Positions 25,986 to 35,314 of a DNA stretch of 64,000 bases are shown here, in pieces. Below the pieces are notes generated by a model that saw only the letters and a list, made by a program, of their open reading frames with translations, was not told the origin of the DNA and did no database searches. The stretch's first letter is position 1, and every line of letters begins with the position of its first letter. The stretch covers positions 248,001 through 312,000 of the forward strand of contig NZ_JACHWR010000001.1 in assembly GCF_014191495.1 (NCBI RefSeq). Reading direction: 5' to 3'. The DNA comes from Nocardioides soli. Its GTDB lineage: Bacteria; Actinomycetota; Actinomycetes; Propionibacteriales; Nocardioidaceae. The translations under genes and the position numbers were made by a program.

Positions 25986-26535
25986 GAACTGGGGCGCGCT
26001 GACGCTGGTACTGCTGGGCTTCACCCTCCTCTGCGGGCTGGCGGCGTGGGCGCTCGGTGGCCGCCGGATCTGGGCGCCGGCCGCGCTGCTGCTGCTCGCT
26101 GCCGCTGCCGCCGTCGCGGCGGCACCCGACCGGGTCAGCGTCGACTCTCCCGCCGCCGAGGCGCTGCTGGTCGCCCTCGGCGGCGCGGTCGCGGTCGCGG
26201 GCGGCGGGCCGCTCACCGCGCTCGTCTTCGACCTCGTCGACCGTCGCGAGCCCCCGGCCGAGTCCCTCGACCTGGCCGGGCACGTGCTGCGCGGCGGCGC
26301 CTGGATCGGGGCGCTGGAGCGGGCGGCGATCTACGCCACCCTGGTCGCCGGCTGGCCCGAGGGCCTCGCGGTCGTCCTCGCCCTCAAGGGCCTGGGCCGC
26401 TACCCCGAGCTGCGCGCGGCCGAGGACGGCGTCCGCACCGGCGCGGCCGAGCGGTTCATCATCGGCACGTTCACGAGCGTGCTCTGGGCCTGCGCGGCCG
26501 CGGGAGTCGTCGCGCTGGCGCTGACGAGGGGCTGA
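25966..26535 (+). CDS. Membrane protein paired with the SatD-like gene
   Basis: A 189-aa integral membrane protein with four or five predicted helices (LTLVLLGFTLLCGLAAWAL, PAALLLLAAAAAVAAA, LLVALGGAVAVAGGGPLTAL, and a C-terminal TFTSVLWACAAAGVVALAL). The segments GGAWIGALERAAIYATLVAG and AERFIIGTF are likely conserved cores. SatD genes often pair with a membrane-protein gene, which this agrees with. The 20-bp overlap with the SatD-like gene suggests joint expression. No enzymatic motif seen. Confidence 0.7.
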   Translation: MSTMSAENWGALTLVLLGFTLLCGLAAWALGGRRIWAPAALLLLAAAAAVAAAPDRVSVDSPAAEALLVALGGAVAVAGGGPLTALVFDLVDRREPPAESLDLAGHVLRGGAWIGALERAAIYATLVAGWPEGLAVVLALKGLGRYPELRAAEDGVRTGAAERFIIGTFTSVLWACAAAGVVALALTRG

Positions 26536-26590
26536 CCCGCCCCCCGAGGTACGCCGGACAGCGCACCCGGCCCATGGGATCCTGTCGACC

Positions 26591-28477
26591 GTGGAGACCC
26601 TGTCGACTCGGATCGCGACCGCGGTCGCCCGACGCACCGAGGCGGGCTGGAGCGCCGCCGGCACCGCCGAGGCGGCCCTCGCCGCGCTCGACCTCGACGC
26701 CGCCGACGTCGAGCGCGAGGCGGCCCTGGCCGAGCTGGCCCACCGGTTCGGCCTCTCCCCCGCCGAGACCGCGATCCTGGAGGTCGCCGCGCTGGCCGAC
26801 CACACCGTGAGCGGTCACCTGCTGACCGGGCTGCTCTCCGGGGATCCCGGGCCCGCGCGCGCGACCGTCGCCGTCGCGATGGAGGTCGCCGGCCTGACCG
26901 CCGACGCCCGGGCGGCCCAGCAGCACCTCGGCCAGCACTCGGCGCTCGTACGCCAGGGCCTGGTCGCCACCACCGGAGCCGACGTGCTGCTCAGCCGCCG
27001 TGTCGTCCTCCCCGATCGGGTGGCCGCCCACCTGGCGGGCGACGACGTACCGACCCGACGGGTGCTGGGCCTGCTGCACGACGCCGTTCCGGTCGAGGTC
27101 GAGGGCACCGAACTGGTGGCGGCCGCGCTCGGCGCCGGACAGCGACTGGTCTGGATCCACGCTCCGGCCGGGGGCGCCGGCGCGGCGATGGCCGCCGCCG
27201 CCTGCCGGCGGCTCGACGTGGCACACCTGGTGGCGGACCTGGGTCGGCTCGACCCGACGACACCGGTCGAGGAGGCGGCGTTCGAGGTGCTGCTCGAGGG
27301 CGGCCTGGCCGGCAGCGTCGTCGTGCTCGTCGGGGCGGAGCGGGTGCGACCCGACGTCTACCTGCGCTCCGCCGTGCCCGTCGTCGGCGTCAGCGCGGAG
27401 CCCTGGGACCCGGTCTGGCCGGCCGACCTCCCGCTGACCGTCCCGGCGCCCCGGCTCTCCGTCGCCGAGCGCCAGGCCCTGTGGCAGCCGCTGCTCGAGG
27501 ACGAGACCGCGGCCCGCGAGGTGAGCGGCATGCCGCTGTCGCCCGAGCAGATCGTGGCGGTGGGGCGGCACGCGGTGACCAGCGCGCGGCTGCATGGCGA
27601 GGAGCGGGTGTCGATCGCGCGGGTCCGGCAGTCGGCGCGCGAGCTGGGCCGCGGCCGCAGCGTGCGCGCGAACGCCGGATCGTCGGTCACGCTCGACGAC
27701 CTGGTGCTGCCGCCTGCTGCCCTGGGCGAGGTCACCCGGCTGCTCGACTGGGCCCGCTACCGCGACGAGGTGACGGCGCTCGGGCCGCTGCACGGCAAGG
27801 GCGGCAAGGGCACCGGCATCTGCGCACTCTTCTCCGGGCCGCCCGGCACCGGCAAGACCCTGGCTGCCCACGTGGTCGCGGACTCGCTGGGCATGGACCT
27901 CTACCAGGTCGACCTCTCCACGATCGTCGACAAGTACATCGGCGAGACCGAGAAGAACCTCGAGCGGGTCTTCACCGAGGCGGAGGCCACCAACGCCGTG
28001 CTGTTCTTCGACGAGGCGGACGCCCTGTTCGGCTCCCGCTCCGAGGTCCGCGACGCCAAGGACCGCTACGCCAACCAGGAGATCGCCTACCTCTTGCAGC
28101 GGATGGAGCAGTTCGACGGCATCACCGTGCTGGCCAGCAACCTGCGCGGCAACATCGACCCGGCGTTCGCGCGGCGGCTGCACTTCATGGTGGCCTTCCC
28201 CGCGCCCGACGAGCCGACGCGCCGGCGTCTCTGGTCCCACCACCTGGACGGCATCGGCACCGACGCCCAGGACCCGGTCGACCTCGACGGCCTCGCCGCG
28301 TCCGTCGAGCTGGCCGGCGGCGACATCCGCAACATCGTGCTGACGGCCGTGTACGCCGCCGTCGCCGAGGGCACACCGCTCGGCATGCGACACCTGGCCG
28401 ACGCCGTCGTCCGCGAGCACGTCAAGCTCGGCCGGCGGCCACCGGTCTTGACCAGTGGGTCGAACCCGCGGCGTTGA
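26591..28477 (+). CDS. AAA+ ATPase, contractile-injection-system (Cis15/Afp15-like) type
   Basis: A 628-aa ATPase. The N-terminal helical region (1-190) is followed by a degenerate first nucleotide fold (WIHAPAGGAGAAMAAAACRR, no Walker lysine). The active AAA+ domain has Walker A GPPGTGKT at 416-423, Walker B VLFFDEADALFG around 470-481, sensor 1 LASNL and the arginine-finger region NIDPAFARRLHF. This double layout and the GKGGKGTG lead-in to Walker A resemble the ATPase found in eCIS loci, though similar ATPases also occur alone. It starts at GTG 26591, 55 bp after the membrane protein and 47 bp before the DUF4157 gene. In eCIS this ATPase is thought to aid assembly or cargo loading. Confidence 0.85.
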   Translation: METLSTRIATAVARRTEAGWSAAGTAEAALAALDLDAADVEREAALAELAHRFGLSPAETAILEVAALADHTVSGHLLTGLLSGDPGPARATVAVAMEVAGLTADARAAQQHLGQHSALVRQGLVATTGADVLLSRRVVLPDRVAAHLAGDDVPTRRVLGLLHDAVPVEVEGTELVAAALGAGQRLVWIHAPAGGAGAAMAAAACRRLDVAHLVADLGRLDPTTPVEEAAFEVLLEGGLAGSVVVLVGAERVRPDVYLRSAVPVVGVSAEPWDPVWPADLPLTVPAPRLSVAERQALWQPLLEDETAAREVSGMPLSPEQIVAVGRHAVTSARLHGEERVSIARVRQSARELGRGRSVRANAGSSVTLDDLVLPPAALGEVTRLLDWARYRDEVTALGPLHGKGGKGTGICALFSGPPGTGKTLAAHVVADSLGMDLYQVDLSTIVDKYIGETEKNLERVFTEAEATNAVLFFDEADALFGSRSEVRDAKDRYANQEIAYLLQRMEQFDGITVLASNLRGNIDPAFARRLHFMVAFPAPDEPTRRRLWSHHLDGIGTDAQDPVDLDGLAASVELAGGDIRNIVLTAVYAAVAEGTPLGMRHLADAVVREHVKLGRRPPVLTSGSNPRR

Positions 28478-28524
28478 TCGGCGTTTCCCGCGATCGGCGC
28501 CCCGGGGCAGGAGAGAATCGGGCC

Positions 28525-30525
28525 ATGTCCAGCGGACCCACCCACGCGACACCGGAGACGGAGCAGGAGCTCGCCCGGTCGGCTCCGGCGCCGGCCGTCG
28601 CCGCCCCGGAGGCCCCGCTGCCGCTCGTCGTCGGGCACGCCGAGGACCGCGCCGAGCACGAGGCGGACGCGATGGCCGACAGCGCGCTGGCGCGGCTGAG
28701 CCGCCTCGAGGCCGGCCCCCACGTCCACGCTCCCGGGTGCGACCACGCGGTCCGGCGCAGCGCCACGGCGTCGGGCACCGCCGTGGTCGGCCACGAGGGC
28801 GGCGTGCTCGACCCGGGCACCAGCGACGCCATCGAGGCCCGTCGTGGCACCGGCCGGCCGCTCGACGCCGACGTACGCCGCCGGATGGAGACGGCGTTCT
28901 CCCGCGACCTCTCCTCGGTGCGCGTCCACCGCGACGACCACGCCGCCCGGCTCAGCTCGGCGGTCTCCGCCAGCGCGTTCACGACCGGTCAGGACATCTT
29001 CTTCGGGCGGCAGCAGTACGACCCCGGCTCCCCCACCGGGGAGCGAATGCTCGCCCACGAGATCGCCCACACGCTGCAGCCGGCCGGCGGTGCGCGCCGC
29101 CTCGTCGACCGGTCCGCCGCCCCGCTCGACCCGCACACCCGGGCGGCGATCGCCCGCGGCGTGGGCGCCGGCTCCCGGATCTGCCGCTGGGAGCTGCCCT
29201 GGCGCAAGAAGAAGGCGGCACCGGCCGCCGCACCCGCGCCCGCACCGGCGGCACCCGCGGTCGCGCCGAAGCCGCCCGCCTACAGCGGTCCGGCCGGCAA
29301 GCACGACCAGGTGGGGGTCGAGCTCGGCAAGCCGGGCATCGCCGGCGGCATCACCGGCAGCGTCGCGCTGGGCACCCACCTCGCCAAGGAGGCCGGCGGC
29401 GCCAGCGAAGCCCTCGGCGGCCTGCTGGTCGGCGACTCGCTGGTCGGCCTCAACAACGCCCGCAAGATGGGCAACGACGCCGCCGAGTTCGACGACGCGG
29501 GCATGAAGAACCTCGCCGGACGCAAGGGCAAGAACCAGGCCAACGCCCTCCTCGGCGCCGCCACCTCGACCGCCAAGGCCGGCGTGCAGACGGCGTTCGT
29601 GCACAGCGGAGGCAGCGTCAAGAACGTCGCGGTCGGCGTCGGCAACGCCACCCTCGGCACCGCCGCCGGGGCGCTGGGCGTCGCGACCGGCTCCGCCCAG
29701 GTGCTGCAGGGCATGTGGCGCGGTGGGAAGGCCGTCCAGAAGCTCTGCCGACTGGCCTGGGGACGCGCCCAGACGATGCTGAGCACTCGCGGCGCCGAGT
29801 GGAAGAAGGCGATCGTCAGCGCCGAGAAGTACAAGCTCGCGATCGCGGCGATGAAGACCACCCTCGGCGTACTCGGCATCGCCGCGGGAGCGCTGCTGAT
29901 CGTCAGCAACCCGATCGGCTGGGGCATCGGGATCGCCGCGGCGGTGGCCGGTGGCGTATACGCCGCGGCGAAGATCGCCGGCAAGGTCTCCAACGCCCGC
30001 GACCGGGCCAAGGCCGCGGAGCAGATCGCCCAGGGCAAGCGGGCCGAGGAGGTCTTCGGCGAGATCGAGACCGAGGAGATGGACGCCGAGGAGGCCGAGC
30101 AGGTCACCACGCGCGGGCGCAGCCGCAGCTTCGCGGCGGCGCCACCCTCGACCCCGCCGCCCGCGAGCGTGGTCGGCTTCAGCAAGACGCGGTCGGGCCC
30201 GATGACGCCCCAGGCGAAGGCCCGCCGGCAGGCCATCGAGCAGGCGAACGAGGTGGCCCGCCAGGCCTCCGCCAACGCCCGGCTGGCCGACGAGCTGCGC
30301 GGCGCGCTCCGCCAGGGCAACGTACCCCTGGTGCTCGGCGCGATCGAGCGCTCCACCGTCGACTCGGCCTTCAGCCGCGAGGCGGCGCTGCCCGAGGAGA
30401 GGGAGCGCGAGCTGCACGACTCCTACCTGCTGCTGAGCTCGATCAACGTCGACCCGGACGAGGCGCTCTCGGAGTCCGGCCAGGACCTCATCGAGCGGAA
30501 GCTCTCCAAGGTGGAGTCCATGTGA
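28525..30525 (+). CDS. DUF4157 zincin-motif protein, eCIS effector candidate
   Basis: A 666-aa protein. An EHEADAMADSALARL helix (about residues 45-60) and the DUF4157 core follow: RPLDADVRRRMETAF, DLSSVRVHRDDHAA, SAFTTGQDIFFG, then LAHEIAHTLQ with HEIAH at 178-182, a metallopeptidase-like zinc motif. A Lys then Ala/Pro linker (about 228-255) leads to a Gly/Ala-rich helical region and a hydrophobic stretch (about 436-490, LGVLGIAAGALLIVSN then GWGIGIAAAVAGGVYAAA) that could insert in a membrane. The tail is charged and helical. There is no signal peptide. DUF4157 is known as a marker of eCIS-linked toxins. ATG 28525 has AGGAGAGAA upstream, and the end overlaps the chaperone-like gene by GTGA. 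Confidence 0.8.
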   Translation: MSSGPTHATPETEQELARSAPAPAVAAPEAPLPLVVGHAEDRAEHEADAMADSALARLSRLEAGPHVHAPGCDHAVRRSATASGTAVVGHEGGVLDPGTSDAIEARRGTGRPLDADVRRRMETAFSRDLSSVRVHRDDHAARLSSAVSASAFTTGQDIFFGRQQYDPGSPTGERMLAHEIAHTLQPAGGARRLVDRSAAPLDPHTRAAIARGVGAGSRICRWELPWRKKKAAPAAAPAPAPAAPAVAPKPPAYSGPAGKHDQVGVELGKPGIAGGITGSVALGTHLAKEAGGASEALGGLLVGDSLVGLNNARKMGNDAAEFDDAGMKNLAGRKGKNQANALLGAATSTAKAGVQTAFVHSGGSVKNVAVGVGNATLGTAAGALGVATGSAQVLQGMWRGGKAVQKLCRLAWGRAQTMLSTRGAEWKKAIVSAEKYKLAIAAMKTTLGVLGIAAGALLIVSNPIGWGIGIAAAVAGGVYAAAKIAGKVSNARDRAKAAEQIAQGKRAEEVFGEIETEEMDAEEAEQVTTRGRSRSFAAAPPSTPPPASVVGFSKTRSGPMTPQAKARRQAIEQANEVARQASANARLADELRGALRQGNVPLVLGAIERSTVDSAFSREAALPEERERELHDSYLLLSSINVDPDEALSESGQDLIERKLSKVESM

Positions 30526-31061
30526 CCAGTCCGGGCGCGTCGTACGACGCCACCCAGGACCCGGCGTACGAGCTGCTCGGACTGCTCGCCGAGGAGTTCG
30601 CCGAGGGCGGCATCCCCTCGAGCGTCCTGCCGGGCGACGGCGAGGTGCCGGCGCAGCTGGTGGTCCCGCTCGAGGACGAGGCCGGGCGGACCTCGACCGC
30701 GCACGTGTGCTTCCTGCCCGGGCACGAGCAGCCGCCGGTGCTCCAGTACCTCGTGGTGCTCCCCCACGAGGTCGTGCCGGAGGCGGTGAGCGACGTCGCC
30801 CGCTTCCTACACATGGTCAACTCGACGCTGCCGCTGACCGGCTTCGAGCTCGGCGAGTCGGTCGCGACGGTGGTCTTCCGCTACAACCAGGCGGTCTCGG
30901 TGCACCCGCTCGACCCCGGCGTGGTCGCCTGGTCGCTGTCGATGATCCACCACGCCGTCGTACGCCTCGGTCCGCTGGTCGCCGCCGCCTGCGGCGGCAC
31001 GTCGTACGCCGAGCTCGTGTCGGCGTTCGGTCGGGTGCAGGCCGAGCTGTTCGCGGAGTGA
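30522..31061 (+). CDS. YbjN / secretion-chaperone-like small acidic protein
   Basis: A 179-aa acidic protein with alternating strands and helices: LLAEEFAEGGIPSSVLPGDG, a central QYLVVLPHEVVPE strand-turn, VARFLHMVNSTLPLTGFELG, and VVFRYNQAVSVHPL. This is the pattern of YbjN and type III secretion chaperone folds, where such proteins hold an effector before secretion. Its GTG start overlaps the DUF4157 stop, so it is made together with that protein and is probably its partner. The family call is by fold pattern, not strong sequence identity. Confidence 0.6.
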   Translation: MTSPGASYDATQDPAYELLGLLAEEFAEGGIPSSVLPGDGEVPAQLVVPLEDEAGRTSTAHVCFLPGHEQPPVLQYLVVLPHEVVPEAVSDVARFLHMVNSTLPLTGFELGESVATVVFRYNQAVSVHPLDPGVVAWSLSMIHHAVVRLGPLVAAACGGTSYAELVSAFGRVQAELFAE

Positions 31062-31104
31062 GGCCCCGGCGCCGGGTGTCGGTGGGTGGGGTGCCCCGGC
31101 GAGG

Positions 31105-31195
31105 GGGTTTCATCAAGGGATGAAGGCGAAGCCGCGCCTCCCTGGCTGGGTTCACCCCGGGAGGCGCGATCTCGACCTCATCCCTTGATGAACCC
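31105..31195. repeat. 91-bp nested palindrome, copy 2
   Basis: Outer arms GGGTTTCATCAAGGGATGA (31105-31123) and TCATCCCTTGATGAACCC (31178-31195) enclose a perfect inner stem CGCGCCTCCC (31133-31142) with GGGAGGCGCG (31159-31168) and 16 nt inside. Compared with the copy at 16218-16308, the inner stem differs by T-A to C-G on both sides, so pairing is kept. Confidence 0.85.
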
Positions 31196-31246
31196 GCGCC
31201 CCGACGGTGACCCCACCTGGTGCCGCCCGGGCGAGGCCGTCGGGCG

Positions 31247-31362
31247 GTGAGCCAGCAACCGATTCGGTGCCGCAGACGGTTGCCAGCACACCGCCAGGCC
31301 GGTCGGCCGTCGTGGCGGTGCGTGAGCAACCTTCCCGGCATCGCAGAAGGTTGCTGGCTCAC
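31247..31362. repeat. 116-bp inverted-repeat element
   Basis: GTGAGCCAGCAACC (31247-31260) and GGTTGCTGGCTCAC (31349-31362) are perfect 14-bp arms. Inside, GGTTGCCAGCACACCGCC and GGCGGTGCGTGAGCAACC are a second, imperfect inverted pair. It looks like a third intergenic palindrome family; I see only this copy in the window. Confidence 0.7.
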
Positions 31363-31430
31363 CGCCGGCCGGACCCCCGGGACTCGCAGGCCATCCACAC
31401 CACCTCGGAGGACCGACGCGGGCCGGCGCG

Positions 31431-32780
31431 TCAGGCCGGGCCGACGACCGCGAGGATCTCGGGGCGCCCGAACACCTCGCGCCCGACCGCGCGCACCTCG
31501 TCGAGCGTGACGGCGTCGATGCGGGCCATCACCTCGTCGATGCTGAGCAGCTCGTCGTGGACGAGCTCGGCCTTGCCGATGCGCGACATCCGCGACGCGG
31601 TGTCCTCGAGCCCGAGCACCAGCCCGCCGCGCAGCTGACCCTTGCCGCGGGCCAGCTCCTCGGCGGTGATGCCGTCGCGGGCCACCTTGGCGAGCTCCTG
31701 GCGGACCACGGCGAGCACGTCGTCGAGCCGGTTCGGCAGGCAGCCGACCGAGACCCCCACCAGGCCCGAGTCGGCGTGGTGGGAGGAGAACGAGAACACG
31801 GAGTAGGCCAGCCCGCGGAGCTCGCGGACCTCCTGGAAGAGACGGCTCGACGTACCCCCGCCGAGCGCGGTGTTGAGCACGCCGAGCGCGAAGCGCCGGT
31901 CGTCGTCGCGGCGCAGGCCCTCCATGCCGAGCACGAGGTTGACCTGCTCGAACGGGCGGCTCGCCTCGATCAGCCCGGAGGTGACCCGCTTGCGGCTGCC
32001 GTGCCGCGGCGGCACCGGCGCCTCGCGGACGTCGAGCCAGCCGTTGCGGCCGAAGGCCGTACGCACCTGGCGGACCAGGCTCGCGTGGTCGACGTTTCCG
32101 GCGGCGGCCACAACGACGTTGGCCGGCCGGTAGTGCCGCCGGTAGAAGCGGTGGACCTGGGCGCGCGTCAGCGCCTCGATCGACTCCTCGGTACCGGCGA
32201 TCGGGCGGCCCAGCGGGCTGTCGCCCCAGGCCCGGGCGGCGAACAGGTTGTGCACGACATCGTCGGGATCGTCGTCGTGCATCGCGATCTCGTCGAGGAT
32301 CACGTCGCGCTCGGCCTCGACGTCGGCGGGCGCCAGCGTGGAGCCGGTGATCATGTCGCCGAGCACGTCGACCGCGAGCGGCAGATCCTCGTCGAGCACC
32401 CGCGCGTGGAAGCAGGTGTACTCCTTCGCCGTGAACGCGTTGAACTCGCCGCCCACGGCGTCGAGGGCGACCGAGATGTCGAGCGCGGAGCGCTCCGCGG
32501 TGCCCTTGAACAGCAGGTGCTCGAGGAAGTGCGAGCAGCCGTGCAGCGCGGGCGACTCGTCGCGCGAGCCGACGCCGACCCACACCCCGATCGCGGCCGA
32601 GCGGACGCCGGCCTGCTGCTCGGTGATGATCCGCAGCCCGCTGGGCAGGGTGGTACGGCGTACCCGCGCGGTCACCTGACCGGCGGCGTCACGCTCGGTG
32701 TGCAGCGTCACCGTCCGCTGAGAAGACGGCGACCCGCCAGAGAGCTTCTGGCGGGTCACCGTGTTCGGAGCCTTGGTCAC
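31431..32780 (-). CDS. M16 family zinc metallopeptidase
   Basis: A 449-aa pitrilysin-type protease. The inverted zinc motif HFLEH is at H84, E87 and H88, and the third ligand is expected near E in [16 protein letters not shown]. The C-terminal half is a second, inactive M16 fold. There is no signal peptide, so it is cytoplasmic. GTG 32780 overlaps the pnp stop by GTGA; pnp followed by an M16 peptidase is the standard actinobacterial order. Confidence 0.93.
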   Translation of the reverse strand: MTKAPNTVTRQKLSGGSPSSQRTVTLHTERDAAGQVTARVRRTTLPSGLRIITEQQAGVRSAAIGVWVGVGSRDESPALHGCSHFLEHLLFKGTAERSALDISVALDAVGGEFNAFTAKEYTCFHARVLDEDLPLAVDVLGDMITGSTLAPADVEAERDVILDEIAMHDDDPDDVVHNLFAARAWGDSPLGRPIAGTEESIEALTRAQVHRFYRRHYRPANVVVAAAGNVDHASLVRQVRTAFGRNGWLDVREAPVPPRHGSRKRVTSGLIEASRPFEQVNLVLGMEGLRRDDDRRFALGVLNTALGGGTSSRLFQEVRELRGLAYSVFSFSSHHADSGLVGVSVGCLPNRLDDVLAVVRQELAKVARDGITAEELARGKGQLRGGLVLGLEDTASRMSRIGKAELVHDELLSIDEVMARIDAVTLDEVRAVGREVFGRPEILAVVGPA

Positions 32781-35026
32781 TCGGCGTCGTCAGCTCCCTC
32801 GGAGCCCGACTCCTCGGCGTCCCCGGCACCCTCCGCGTCCTCGACGACGGGGACGAGGGACAGCTTGCCGCGGTCGTCGATCTCGGCGATCTGGACCTGG
32901 ATCTTCTGGCCGACCGAGACGACGTCCTCGACGGCGTCGACGCGCTTGCCGCCGGCCAGGCCGCGCAGCTTGCTGATGTGCAGCAGGCCGTCCTTGCCCG
33001 GGAGCAGCGAGACGAACGCACCGAAGTTCGTCGTCTTCACGACGGTGCCGAGGTAGCGCTCGCCGACCTCGGGCATCGTCGGGTTGGCGATCGCGTTGAT
33101 CGCGGAACGGGCGGCCTCGGCGGCCTCGCCGTTCGTCGCACCGATGTAGATGGTGCCGTCGTCCTCGATCGAGATCGACGCCTCGGTGTCGTCCTGGATC
33201 TGGTTGATCACCTTGCCCTTCGGGCCGATGACCTCGCCGATCTTGTCGACGGGGATCTTGATGGTGATGATCCGCGGCGCGTGGATCGACATCTCCTCCG
33301 GCTCGTCGATGGCCTCGGCCATCACGTCGAGGATCGTCATCCGGGCGTCGCGCGCCTGCTGGAGCGCCTGCGCGAGCACCTCGGCGGGGATGCCGTCGAG
33401 CTTGGTGTCGAGCTGCAGAGCGGTCACGAACTCGCGGGTGCCGGCGACCTTGAAGTCCATGTCGCCGAACGCGTCCTCGGCGCCGAGGATGTCGGTCAGC
33501 GCGACGTACTGGGTCGAGCCGTCGATCTCACCGGAGACCAGGCCCATCGCGATGCCCGCGACCGACGCCTTCAGCGGCACGCCCGCCTGGAGCAGCGCCA
33601 GCGTGGAGGCGCAGACCGAGCCCATCGAGGTGGAGCCGTTGGAGCCCATCGCCTCGGAGAGCTGGCGGATCGCGTACGGGAACTCCTCGCGGTCGGGCAG
33701 CACCGGCAACAGCGCCCGGCGGGCGAGCGCGCCGTGGCCGACCTCGCGGCGCTTGGGCGAGCCCACGCGGCCGGTCTCGCCGGTGGAGAACGGCGGGAAG
33801 ACGTACTTGTGCATGTAGCGGCGGTGCTTCTCCGGGGAGAGCGTGTCGAGCTGCTGCTCCATCTTGAGCATGTCGAGCGTGGTGACGCCCAGGATCTGGG
33901 TCTCGCCGCGCTCGAACAGCGCCGAGCCGTGCACCCGCGGGATCACGCCGACCTCGGCGTGCAGCGGCCGGATGTCGGCCAGTCCGCGGCCGTCGATGCG
34001 GACCTTGTCGCGCAGGATGCTCTCGCGCACGACGGCCTTGTTGACCGAGCGGAACGCCGCGCCGAGCTCCTTCTCGCGGCCGGCGAACTGCTCCTCGAAG
34101 TGACCGAGGACCCGGTCCTTGAGCTCGTCGGTGCGGTCCTGACGCTCCTGCTTGTCGGCGATCTTCATCGCGGCGGCGAGGTCGGCCTTGGCGAACGACT
34201 CGACGGCCGAGAAGACGTCGTCCTCGTAGTCGAGGAAGATCGGGAAGTCCTGGACCGGCTTCGCGGCCACGTTGGCCAGCTCGGCCTGCGCCTCGCAGAG
34301 CTGCTTGATGAACGGCTTGGCCGCGTCGAGACCGCCGGCGACGACCTCCTCGGTCGGGGCCTGGGCGCCGGACTGGACCTTGCCGAAGCTGGTCTCGGTG
34401 GCCTCGGCCTCGACCATCATGATCGCGACGTCACCGGTCTCGGTGACCCGTCCCGCGACCACCATGTCGAAGACGGCGTCCTCGAGCTGGCTGTGCGTCG
34501 GGAACGCGACCCACTGGCCCTCGATCAGCGCCACGCGGACGCCACCGACCGGGCCGGAGAACGGCAGGCCGGAGAGCTGGGTGGACAGCGAGGCGGCGTT
34601 GATCGCCAGCACGTCGTACGGCGCGTCCGGGTTCAGCGCCATCACGGTGATGACGACCTGGACCTCGTTGCGCAGGCCCTTCTTGAAGGTGGGGCGCAGC
34701 GGACGGTCGATGAGGCGGCAGGTGAGGATCGCGTCCTCGCCGGGCCGGCCCTCGGAGCGGAAGAACGAGCCGGGGATCTTGCCCGCGGCGTACATCCGCT
34801 CCTCGACGTCGATCGTCAGCGGGAAGAAGTCGAAGTGGTCCTTGGGGTGCTTGCCGGCGGTGGTCGCCGAGAGCAGCATCGTGTCGTCGTCGAGGTAGGC
34901 GGTCACCGAGCCGGCGGCCTGCCGGGCGAGCAGCCCGGTCTCGAACTTCACGGTGCGCTGGCCGTACTTGCCGTTGTCGAGGACGGTCTCGACGGCAGAG
35001 ATCACGGGCTCGTTGGATTCAGTCAA
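32777..35026 (-). CDS. pnp: Polyribonucleotide nucleotidyltransferase (PNPase)
   Basis: A 749-aa 3'-5' phosphorolytic exoribonuclease (guanosine pentaphosphate synthetase in some actinobacteria). Two RNase PH-like halves are present ([14 protein letters not shown] active loop seen as [36 protein letters not shown]), followed by a KH domain ([17 protein letters not shown]) and an S1 domain ([20 protein letters not shown]). The start is TTG 35026 with AGGGAA upstream. The tail is acidic. It lies after rpsO, as in most bacteria. Confidence 0.97.
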   Translation of the reverse strand: MTESNEPVISAVETVLDNGKYGQRTVKFETGLLARQAAGSVTAYLDDDTMLLSATTAGKHPKDHFDFFPLTIDVEERMYAAGKIPGSFFRSEGRPGEDAILTCRLIDRPLRPTFKKGLRNEVQVVITVMALNPDAPYDVLAINAASLSTQLSGLPFSGPVGGVRVALIEGQWVAFPTHSQLEDAVFDMVVAGRVTETGDVAIMMVEAEATETSFGKVQSGAQAPTEEVVAGGLDAAKPFIKQLCEAQAELANVAAKPVQDFPIFLDYEDDVFSAVESFAKADLAAAMKIADKQERQDRTDELKDRVLGHFEEQFAGREKELGAAFRSVNKAVVRESILRDKVRIDGRGLADIRPLHAEVGVIPRVHGSALFERGETQILGVTTLDMLKMEQQLDTLSPEKHRRYMHKYVFPPFSTGETGRVGSPKRREVGHGALARRALLPVLPDREEFPYAIRQLSEAMGSNGSTSMGSVCASTLALLQAGVPLKASVAGIAMGLVSGEIDGSTQYVALTDILGAEDAFGDMDFKVAGTREFVTALQLDTKLDGIPAEVLAQALQQARDARMTILDVMAEAIDEPEEMSIHAPRIITIKIPVDKIGEVIGPKGKVINQIQDDTEASISIEDDGTIYIGATNGEAAEAARSAINAIANPTMPEVGERYLGTVVKTTNFGAFVSLLPGKDGLLHISKLRGLAGGKRVDAVEDVVSVGQKIQVQIAEIDDRGKLSLVPVVEDAEGAGDAEESGSEGADDAE

Positions 35027-35227
35027 GGGTCGTTCCCTGTTCTGTCGCGGAGCGAGCCGCGGCGTCCCGCTCACCCGGCGGGAGTGTGCTCGTGGACGAG
35101 TCCCTGCCGAGCGGAGCCGGTCTTCGATCGAGGCCCGCAGACCGCGAGGTCTGAGAGCCACTACCGAGGACCGGGCCAGACGGGCGGGTCGCTCCTGGTT
35201 GTTTCCGATGTTGTTCAGTTGTGGAAC

Positions 35228-35254
35228 GGGTCCGAGCCTAGCCGGATCGGACCC
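35228..35254 (-). other. Short hairpin in the pnp leader
   Basis: GGGTCCGA (35228-35235) and TCGGACCC (35247-35254) form a perfect 8-bp stem in the rpsO-pnp spacer. It could be an RNA processing or pnp autocontrol site; only the pairing is visible. Confidence 0.35.
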
Positions 35255-35264
35255 GGATACGAGA

Positions 35265-35295
35265 GGAGCGGCTGCCCGAGAGGGGCAGCCGCTCC
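35265..35295 (-). terminator. rpsO terminator hairpin
   Basis: GGAGCGGCTGCCC (35265-35277) and GGGCAGCCGCTCC (35283-35295) make a perfect 13-bp stem with a 5-nt loop, 19 nt after the rpsO stop. No U-tract. Some transcription may read through to pnp. Confidence 0.75.
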
Positions 35296-35314
35296 GCCCC
35301 GGAGACGGGGATGA

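Larger units (their letters stand above)
31062..31430. other. Convergent gap filled by two repeat types
   Basis: 369 bp without a gene between the chaperone-like gene and the M16 peptidase. It holds the second 91-bp nested palindrome (31105-31195) and a separate inverted-repeat element (31247-31362). The last 68 bp show nothing recognisable. Confidence 0.8.

Noticed and set aside
31247..31362. Possible CRISPR-like array in the gap before the M16 peptidase
   Set aside because: The repeated GGTTGC/GCAACC pieces are inverted, not direct, and there are no regular spacers or cas genes.
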